Source of the DNA: Clostridia bacterium
GTDB lineage: Bacteria > Bacillota > Clostridia > Oscillospirales > Acutalibacteraceae
DNA length: 61,413 bases
Assembly (NCBI GenBank): GCA_030532035.1
Contig: JAUNLX010000008.1
Span: 1 to 61,413, forward strand
Direction: 5' to 3'
Under the pieces are notes generated by a model. That model worked only from the letters and a program-made list of their open reading frames with translations. It did no database searches and was not told the DNA's origin. Positions 55,428 through 61,413 of the stretch are shown piece by piece. The first letter of the stretch is position 1; each line of letters opens with the position of its first letter. Both the position numbers and the translations under genes were made by a program.

Positions 55428-55457
55428 TTTTAGCGATGTGAAAACACATCGCTAAAA
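55428..55457. other. Strong stem without T-tract
   Basis: TTTTAGCGATGTG-AAAA-CACATCGCTAAAA is a perfect 13-bp stem, yet on the minus strand it is followed by A-rich sequence, so it is not a canonical terminator of the P-loop gene. It lies 6 bp upstream of the rpmF -35. Confidence 0.7.
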
Positions 55458-55486
55458 TCAATTTAATTATGTTTAATAAATCTGCA

Positions 55487-55903
55487 TTACATTTTTTCAG
55501 CAGTGTAGAAAATTTCTTTTGGTAAATCTTCTTCTGCAGAAGAAATTGCAAATACAAAATTTGTATTGCAAACTTCAGAAAGTTTGCCCACTTTTTCAAT
55601 AAACTCAAGAAGTTTTTCTCTGTCTTCGCCACCAATTTTAATTGTTTGATCAACTAAAATATCAGTTGTGTCGGAATCTGTAGCGCAGATACCACTTAAA
55701 AAACCATAGAGTGAATTATAACAATCAATGCCATAATCAACAGCGGCTAAAAGTCTGACACCGTTAACTATGTCATAAGTCAATTTAGGTTTAGCTTCCA
55801 AACAAACAACATGTCCGTTTGATTGCTCAAATCTTTTTTCGACCTCTTCAATTAGCCTTTTTGTTTTTCCGCTTCCCTTTGAACCAATGATTAAAGATAT
55901 CAT
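55487..55903 (-). CDS. Small P-loop NTPase, function unknown
   Basis: This 138-residue protein begins MISLIIGSKGSGKT, a Walker A motif at 7-14, after GGAGG. No clear Walker B (a candidate is NTNFVFAIS near 113). It resembles no specific family I can name; it is smaller than most ATPases. It follows pgi by 15 bp in the same direction, so the two are probably co-transcribed. Confidence 0.85.
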   Translation of the reverse strand: MISLIIGSKGSGKTKRLIEEVEKRFEQSNGHVVCLEAKPKLTYDIVNGVRLLAAVDYGIDCYNSLYGFLSGICATDSDTTDILVDQTIKIGGEDREKLLEFIEKVGKLSEVCNTNFVFAISSAEEDLPKEIFYTAEKM

Positions 55904-55918
55904 TTGTTTTAGCCTCCT

Positions 55919-57244
55919 TTAAAATTCTTTTTCTAATTTTTCTTTTAATTCTTCAAAACCCTCTTTACCTAAAAGCGCAAACATATTTTTCTTATAACTT
56001 TCTACGCCAGGCTGATTAAAGGGATTGACTCCGGATATATATGCGGATATTCCGCAAGCTCTTTCAAAGAAATAAAAGAGGTATCCTAAAGTCGCTTCAT
56101 CTCTTTTTTCAAATTCAAGTTCAATTACAGGAACGCCACCATTACAATGTGCAATAGATGTCGCTCTTTTAGCAATGTCGTTGATTTCAGAGAGTTTTTT
56201 ATCTGCAAGGAAATTCAATCCATCTGAATTGTCCTCTGTTTCCTTAATTATTATATCATTATCAACAGTTTTATACGAAATGACAGTTTCAAAAATTTGC
56301 TTTTTGCCCTCTTGAATGTACTGTCCTAAAGAGTGTAAATCTGTTGAAAAAATTGCACCTGCGGGGAAAATTCCCTTTTCGTCTTTTCCCTCACTTTCTC
56401 CAAACAGTTGCTTTAACCACTCATTCAACATAAGACATGACGGTTCATAGCTCACAAAAAGTTCAACAGTCTTATCTTTTCTATATAACAGATTTCGTAT
56501 AGCTGCATATTTGTTGCAGGCATTCATGGAGTCATCACTAAAATCAGCAACTGCCTGAGCCGCTCCACTCATAACTTTATCAATATCTATTCCAGCAACT
56601 GCCATAGGTAAAAGTCCTACCGCTGTAAGCACTGAATATCTGCCACCAACATTATCGGGTATAACAAAAGTTTCATATCCTTTTTCATCACAGAGCTGTT
56701 TGAGAGCCCCTCTTGATTTATCAGTAGTAGCAATTATACGCTCTGACAGAGCTTCTTTTCCAAAATCTTTTTCGAGTTTTTCTATCAAAACTCTAAATGC
56801 AATAGATGGTTCCGTTGTTGTTCCAGATTTAGAAATTATATTCAGATACCAACTTTTTCCATCAATTAATTGCAATATTTCATTTAAGCTTTCAGGGCTT
56901 AAAGTATTCCCAGCAAAATATACCTTTGTTTTATCTTTCAGAGCATTATAATTTTGTGAATATAGAAATTCTATCGCCGCTCTGGCTCCCAGATAAGAGC
57001 CCCCTATTCCGACAACGACTAAAACATCTCCCGTTTGCTTTATTTTATCGGCACATTTTTTAATTCTGTCAAATTCTTCCTTATCATAATCTAAAGGAAG
57101 AGTTTTCCAGCCCAAAAAATCATTTCCCGGTCCGTTTTCGTTTTCGACATAAGAAAAAGCCCTCTTAACTTCGGGTTCAATCCCGTCAAGTTCTTCAAGG
57201 CTCACAAAAGGTTTCAGAAATTCATCATTTAATTTTAAATGCAT
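55919..57244 (-). CDS. pgi: Glucose-6-phosphate isomerase
   Basis: This 441-residue enzyme interconverts glucose-6-P and fructose-6-P. Motifs: VVGIGGSYLGARAAIEF near 79, SKSGTTTEPSIAFR near 139, GGRYSVLTAVGLLP near 199 and GVNPFNQPGVESYK near 413. Length suits the short Firmicute class. Start MHLKLN follows GAGGTGAT. It feeds the glucose-1-P from GlgP, after mutase action, into glycolysis. Confidence 0.97.
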   Translation of the reverse strand: MHLKLNDEFLKPFVSLEELDGIEPEVKRAFSYVENENGPGNDFLGWKTLPLDYDKEEFDRIKKCADKIKQTGDVLVVVGIGGSYLGARAAIEFLYSQNYNALKDKTKVYFAGNTLSPESLNEILQLIDGKSWYLNIISKSGTTTEPSIAFRVLIEKLEKDFGKEALSERIIATTDKSRGALKQLCDEKGYETFVIPDNVGGRYSVLTAVGLLPMAVAGIDIDKVMSGAAQAVADFSDDSMNACNKYAAIRNLLYRKDKTVELFVSYEPSCLMLNEWLKQLFGESEGKDEKGIFPAGAIFSTDLHSLGQYIQEGKKQIFETVISYKTVDNDIIIKETEDNSDGLNFLADKKLSEINDIAKRATSIAHCNGGVPVIELEFEKRDEATLGYLFYFFERACGISAYISGVNPFNQPGVESYKKNMFALLGKEGFEELKEKLEKEF

Positions 57245-57269
57245 TATCATCACCTCATATCTTACTTCA

Positions 57270-57297
57270 ATTTTACATTATTGACTATTTTTGTCAA
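57270..57297 (-). promoter_or_regulatory. Promoter of pgi
   Basis: On the minus strand TTGACA (57292-57297), 16 bases, TAAAAT (57270-57275) with a TG extension. TTGAC-TATTTTT-GTCAA is also an inverted repeat. Confidence 0.65.
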
Positions 57298-57374
57298 CAG
57301 AATTTTAACGGATTTTAGCTAAAAAATTTGTCTATATAACAACTATTTTCATCAGTTAAATACACTCTTTCGCC

Positions 57375-57403
57375 TTTACAAAATGCAATAAAACCCTTAT
57401 AAT
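57375..57403 (+). promoter_or_regulatory. Promoter of glutamine synthetase gene
   Basis: TTTACA (57375-57380), 17 bases, TATAAT (57398-57403). Confidence 0.75.
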
Positions 57404-57451
57404 TACGGATAAATTATATAAGTATAATAATAAATTACTCGGAGGTAATTG

Positions 57452-59545
57452 ATGTCATATATAAATGTTCCTGAGATTTTTGGTTCTCTCGTTTTCAATG
57501 AAAAAACGATGAAAGAACGCTTAAGTCCCGAAACATACCGCTTATTCAAAGATTCTATAGAAAATGAAGAATCTCTATCTACAGAGGTTGCTCAGGAAAT
57601 TGCAAATGCAATGAAAGACTGGGCTATCGAAAAAGGCGCCACACATTTTACACATTGGTTTCAGCCAATGACTGGAATTACTGCCGAAAAACACGATAGC
57701 TTTATCAAGCCTGTTGAAGACAGTCAAGTTATAATGGACTTTTCTGCAAAGGAATTTATAAAGAGTGAACCCGACGCCTCAGCTTTTCCAAGCGGAGGAC
57801 TAAGAGCCACTTTTGAGGCTCGTGGTTATGCCACCTGGGACCCCACTTCATTTGCATTTATCAAAGACAAAACTCTTTACATTCCCTCAATTTTTTCATC
57901 TTATAGTGGGCAAATCTTAGATAAAAAAACTCCACTTTTGCGTTCAGAAGCTTTAGTTCAAAAACAAATTTTAAGAATTTTAAAATTATTCAATTACGAT
58001 GTAAAAAGAGTACATACCACAGTTGGCGCCGAACAGGAGTTTTTCCTTATTGACAGAGATATGTATAAAAAGCGTCGTGATATGATTTTAACAGGACGCA
58101 CGCTCTTTGGTTCTGATCCTCTCAAAAGTCAAGAGATGGAGGGGCATTATTTTGGTTCCATGAACGCCAGAGTTAAGGCTTTTATGCAAGATTTGGATAT
58201 TGAGCTCTGGAAACTCGGTGTATATGCAAAGACAGAACACAATGAGGCAGCTCCATCACAGCATGAATTGGCACCTGTATACTGTCATACTAATATGGCA
58301 ACTGATCACAACCAGTTGACTATGGAAATGATGAAAAAAATTGCCAGAAAACACAATTTAAGTTGTGTTTTACACGAGAAGCCTTTTAATGGTGTAAATG
58401 GTAGTGGTAAACATATAAATTGGTCTATTGAAACCGATGAAGGTAAAAATCTTTTATCTCCCGGAAAAACCAAGGACGATTGCTTGAGATTTTTGACCTT
58501 TGTTGCCGCAATGGTTCAGGCCATTGATGAGCATCAAGATTTAATAAGAGTTTCATCAGCAACTGCAGGAAATGATTTGCGTTTGGGCGCTCTCGAAGCT
58601 CCTCCTGCTATTATTTCGCTGTTTTTAGGCCCAAAATGGTCTTCCTTAATCGAATCCATAGTAAATGGTGAGGACTTTGTAGAAGACGATGACAAGGTTG
58701 TTGATTCTGGTGTTGGCTTTGTTCCAACTTTCAAAAAAGATGACGCCGATAGAAATAGAACGGCACCTATTGCTTTTACTGGAAATAAATTTGAATTTAG
58801 AATAATTGGTTCTAACACTTCTATTTCCTGCCCCAACACAATAATCAATACTATTGTTGCCGATAAGCTCTCTCAAATTGCCGATAAACTGGAGGGTTCG
58901 TCAGATTTTGAAAATGACTTAATGGAAGTTTTGAGAGAAATTTTCAAAAGACACTCTAAAGTTATTTTTAACGGAAATTCTTATAGTGATGACTGGTTAT
59001 CAGAAGCTGCTACAAGAGGTCTTTTGAATTTACCGACAACACCTGACGCTCTTCCTTGTTATATAAAGCAAGAAAATATAGACTTGTTTGAAAAACATGG
59101 TATTTATTCTGAAGAAGAACTCGTCGGAAGATATGAAGTTTTAATGGAAAATTATATTGGCATTATAAGATTAGAAGCCGATACAATGATAGATATGATT
59201 GACAAGCAGATAATTCCTGCTATAGTCAAGTACATGAAAATGCTCGCAGAAACAATCAATGCAAAGACTAATGTTTCTCACAGATTTCAAAATAGGCTCG
59301 AAACAAGATTACTTGATAATCTTTCTAAGATGAGCGATGTTCTTCTCGATAAGCGAAATGAACTTGATCGTATTAAAAAATTCAAGGATTTTGAGACAAT
59401 AGAAGAAAAAGCAAATTATTGCCGAGATAATATAATCCCTGCAATGAACGAACTCAGAAGCATTTCTGATAAATTGGAGTGCACAGTAAATGAAGAATTT
59501 TGGCCCTACCCCTCTTATTCCGATCTTTTGTATACTGTGATATAA
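57452..59545 (+). CDS. glnN: Type III glutamine synthetase
   Basis: This 697-residue enzyme is the GSIII class, which is about 250 residues longer than GSI. It makes glutamine from glutamate and ammonia with ATP. Features: THWFQPMTGITAEKHDSF near 61, FPSGGLRATFEARGY, TTVGAEQEFFLID, NEAAPSQHELAP, NGVNGSGKHINWS and NRTAPIAFTGNKFEFR. Start ATG at 57452 after GGAGGTAA. Followed by the LCP gene 14 bp downstream. Confidence 0.97.
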   Translation: MSYINVPEIFGSLVFNEKTMKERLSPETYRLFKDSIENEESLSTEVAQEIANAMKDWAIEKGATHFTHWFQPMTGITAEKHDSFIKPVEDSQVIMDFSAKEFIKSEPDASAFPSGGLRATFEARGYATWDPTSFAFIKDKTLYIPSIFSSYSGQILDKKTPLLRSEALVQKQILRILKLFNYDVKRVHTTVGAEQEFFLIDRDMYKKRRDMILTGRTLFGSDPLKSQEMEGHYFGSMNARVKAFMQDLDIELWKLGVYAKTEHNEAAPSQHELAPVYCHTNMATDHNQLTMEMMKKIARKHNLSCVLHEKPFNGVNGSGKHINWSIETDEGKNLLSPGKTKDDCLRFLTFVAAMVQAIDEHQDLIRVSSATAGNDLRLGALEAPPAIISLFLGPKWSSLIESIVNGEDFVEDDDKVVDSGVGFVPTFKKDDADRNRTAPIAFTGNKFEFRIIGSNTSISCPNTIINTIVADKLSQIADKLEGSSDFENDLMEVLREIFKRHSKVIFNGNSYSDDWLSEAATRGLLNLPTTPDALPCYIKQENIDLFEKHGIYSEEELVGRYEVLMENYIGIIRLEADTMIDMIDKQIIPAIVKYMKMLAETINAKTNVSHRFQNRLETRLLDNLSKMSDVLLDKRNELDRIKKFKDFETIEEKANYCRDNIIPAMNELRSISDKLECTVNEEFWPYPSYSDLLYTVI

Positions 59546-59559
59546 TTTAAGGAGAATTA

Positions 59560-60741
59560 ATGGATAATATTTACTTTTCTGGAAACGACGATAAACCCTC
59601 TAAAAAAATAATAAACAAATCTTCTCAAGGCAATAAATCAAATAAGAAACCTCCAAAAAGAAAGCCGAAAAGATCTGCAAATAGAAATCAACCAAAAGAT
59701 ATAAAATTTTCAAATAACAATCCAAAAAGACCAATAGAAAATGCAAATATAAAAACTGAGAAAAGAAATAAGAGAAATGTTTTAATCTTATCAATTGTAT
59801 CTTTTTTCGTAGTTGTAGGTCTTATTCTCGCAATTGCTTACGGTATTTTGACTCGTTTTTTTGGCGATATACAGTTTAAGAAAAGAACTGACAACCCCTT
59901 TGTATCCCAAAAAGAACTTTTATCAGACAAGCAGACAACAAATATTTTATTGCTCGGTGCCGACAATTATACAAAGCAATCTTCTGGTAGAACCGATACT
60001 ATGATGCTTGTTTCTGTAAACGAAAAAACTAAAGAAATAAAATTAGTTTCTTTTTTAAGAGATACCTATCTTACAATCCCAGGACACGAAAAAACTCGTC
60101 TAAACCATGCTTATATGTATGGAAAAGCTCCGCTCGTAATTAATACAATAGAATATAATTACAATATAGATATTGATAATTATGTTTTAGTAGATTTTGA
60201 TGTATTTAAAAAAGTTGTAGACACAATCGGCGGTGTAGATGTTCCGATAACTCAAAAAGAGGCAAATGCATTGAATTCGCAATTTAGAGCAGATGGTCCT
60301 TTCTATGCTGGAGATTCTGTTCACTTAGATGGGAAAAAAGCTCTTGCATTTTCAAGAATTCGTTATCTTGATTCAGATTTCAAGAGAACCAATAGACAGA
60401 GATTAGTTGTAAATGCTGTAATAAATAAAGCTAAAAATATAGATGACAAAAACAAGATTGTTGAAATGGCAAAAGTCATTATGCCAATGGTCGAAACTGA
60501 TATGACTCCAGTTCAAATTTCAAGACTTGCTTTCGTTATGAGAAAAGACTTTAATTTCAATGTAGACTCAATCGGTATACCCGCAGAAAATGCCTATGAA
60601 AGCAAAACTATAAATGGAATGGCTGTTTTAGTTCCTGATTTAGAGAAGAATAAGCAAATTTTAAAAGATACTTTGTACGGCAGTAACAATAACACAGAAA
60701 AATCACAATCGGAATTTGACCCCGATGAGTACCGAGATTAA
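59560..60741 (+). CDS. LytR-CpsA-Psr family cell-wall ligase
   Basis: This 393-residue protein attaches anionic glycopolymers to peptidoglycan. A basic cytoplasmic tail (about 1-70) precedes one membrane helix (about 72-95) and the extracellular LCP domain. The latter shows GRTDTMMLVSV near 146, SFLRDTYLTIPG near 165, TRLNHAYMYG, and ALAFSRIRYLDSDFKRTNRQR near 265, with the conserved Arg and Asp residues. Start after AAGGAG. Confidence 0.95.
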   Translation: MDNIYFSGNDDKPSKKIINKSSQGNKSNKKPPKRKPKRSANRNQPKDIKFSNNNPKRPIENANIKTEKRNKRNVLILSIVSFFVVVGLILAIAYGILTRFFGDIQFKKRTDNPFVSQKELLSDKQTTNILLLGADNYTKQSSGRTDTMMLVSVNEKTKEIKLVSFLRDTYLTIPGHEKTRLNHAYMYGKAPLVINTIEYNYNIDIDNYVLVDFDVFKKVVDTIGGVDVPITQKEANALNSQFRADGPFYAGDSVHLDGKKALAFSRIRYLDSDFKRTNRQRLVVNAVINKAKNIDDKNKIVEMAKVIMPMVETDMTPVQISRLAFVMRKDFNFNVDSIGIPAENAYESKTINGMAVLVPDLEKNKQILKDTLYGSNNNTEKSQSEFDPDEYRD

Positions 60742-60778
60742 TATAAATTTCGATTAATGAATTCGAAGGATGATTTAA

Positions 60779-61413
60779 ATGTTTGAAAAGAAAAAGAACC
60801 GATTATTATTACTCGGATTATATATAATATTTAATATTATATCGCTTGTTTTATTCGGTATGGTATTCTTTACGGATATTGAAGTGCCAATTACTTTGCC
60901 GATCATCATCCTTATAACTTGGGCAATAGCTATCGGTTTCCTCTACTGTTATAAAATGACAGGATTTCCGACTCTAAAATCAACAATTGTTCTATTTTAT
61001 AACGCAATCACAAATATTTTACTTTATTTTATGCCTCTCATTTTCCAGTATGCTGGGATTTTATCAAAGAATAAAATTTTATTTGCTGTTCCCATAATAA
61101 ACTTTTTACTATCTGCTTTTCTTTTATCCTATGATTTTATTAAGACATATGGAAAAGACAAAGAAGTTATTCGTGATATGAATTTTTATTTGGAAGACGG
61201 AAAAGAATCACATTCCACTTCCATGGATGAATATATTGAGCTTTCCGAAGATGATTCAAAATATATTACTGAACAAGAAGAGAATACCGAAGAAGAGTAT
61301 TTTGAAGAAATACAAGTTAATGAAGTTTTCGATGAAAAGCTAAGTTCAGAAGAAGTTTCAGTTGATGAAGCCGATGAAGAAATAATTTCAGAGGAAGTTC
61401 CTGTTGATGAAGC
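60779..61413 (+). CDS. Membrane protein with acidic repeat tail (runs off window)
   Basis: 211 codons are visible before the window ends. The start MFEKKKNRLL follows AAGGATGAT, 37 bp after the LCP gene, so it may be in the same operon. Four hydrophobic segments (about 10-30, 38-58, 70-92, 100-120) are followed by a Glu/Asp-rich cytoplasmic-type tail with an imperfect repeat, SSEEVSVDEA then ISEEVPVDEA. No family recognised. Confidence 0.85.
   Translation, partial: MFEKKKNRLLLLGLYIIFNIISLVLFGMVFFTDIEVPITLPIIILITWAIAIGFLYCYKMTGFPTLKSTIVLFYNAITNILLYFMPLIFQYAGILSKNKILFAVPIINFLLSAFLLSYDFIKTYGKDKEVIRDMNFYLEDGKESHSTSMDEYIELSEDDSKYITEQEENTEEEYFEEIQVNEVFDEKLSSEEVSVDEADEEIISEEVPVDE

Overview
This window looks like a chromosomal segment of a strictly anaerobic, AT-rich Clostridia-type Firmicute. 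The evidence is the gene content. It carries hydroxylamine reductase (Hcp), a flavodiiron protein with a high-molecular-weight rubredoxin, rubrerythrin, desulfoferrodoxin, pyruvate phosphate dikinase, type III glutamine synthetase and an electron-transfer-flavoprotein (Etf) linked dehydrogenase. It also has Gram-positive style ribosomal operons with leader RNAs and strong GGAGG ribosome binding sites. No insertion sequence, phage gene, rRNA or CRISPR array was seen. Genus cannot be told from the sequence alone.

Layout. 1-4.5 kb (minus strand): a three-gene operon of an FAD-linked 2-hydroxyacid-type dehydrogenase, a fused EtfB-EtfA and an 80-residue partner, then a NUDIX hydrolase. 4.8-10.4 kb (plus): iron alcohol dehydrogenase, glycogen phosphorylase and a GH13 glucan hydrolase. 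10.5-15.5 kb (minus): nucleosidase, LysM/G5/M23 cell-wall hydrolase, then tsaE-tsaB-rpiB-upp, with a promoter that predicts a leaderless tsaE mRNA. 15.5-21.9 kb: a nitrosative/oxidative-stress block with hcp, rubredoxin, a DUF1858 protein, a divergent Crp/Fnr regulator, a DUF438/PAS sensor and a CoA-disulfide reductase-rhodanese; near-identical palindromes lie in two of its intergenic regions. 21.9-22.0 kb: three tandem 57-bp hairpin repeats. 22-33 kb: SEDS glycosyltransferase, MntP, PpdK, L19, tRNA-modification genes (mtaB, tmcAL, queH), acetate kinase, a sugar-phosphate transferase and tRNA-Leu(UAG).

33.5-38.1 kb (minus): lepB-rbgA-rnhB-yraN-thrC-phosphoesterase operon. 38.4-44.8 kb: an oxygen-detoxification and iron block, with fprA, feoA-feoA-feoB-Cys-rich peptide, and hrb-rubrerythrin-desulfoferrodoxin-rubredoxin behind a promoter whose spacer holds a PerR-like box. 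45-49.2 kb: thiN, then a TPP-riboswitch-controlled thiC-thiE-HAD phosphatase-thiD operon. 49.2-52.9 kb (minus): rpmG-secE-nusG-rplK-rplA-rplJ-rplL, with an L10 leader/attenuator and a pair of covarying hairpins before rplK and rplA; the usual rpoB does not follow. 53-57.2 kb (minus): bL25, der, rpmF, a P-loop protein and pgi. 57.4 kb to the end (plus): type III glutamine synthetase, an LCP protein and a truncated membrane protein with an acidic repeat tail.

Main candidates for something new are the DUF438/Hcp/CoADR regulon with its shared operator, the TGGC-loop hairpin repeat family, the fused EtfBA dehydrogenase with its small coupled partner, the leaderless tsaE promoter, and the duplicated rplK/rplA leader hairpin.
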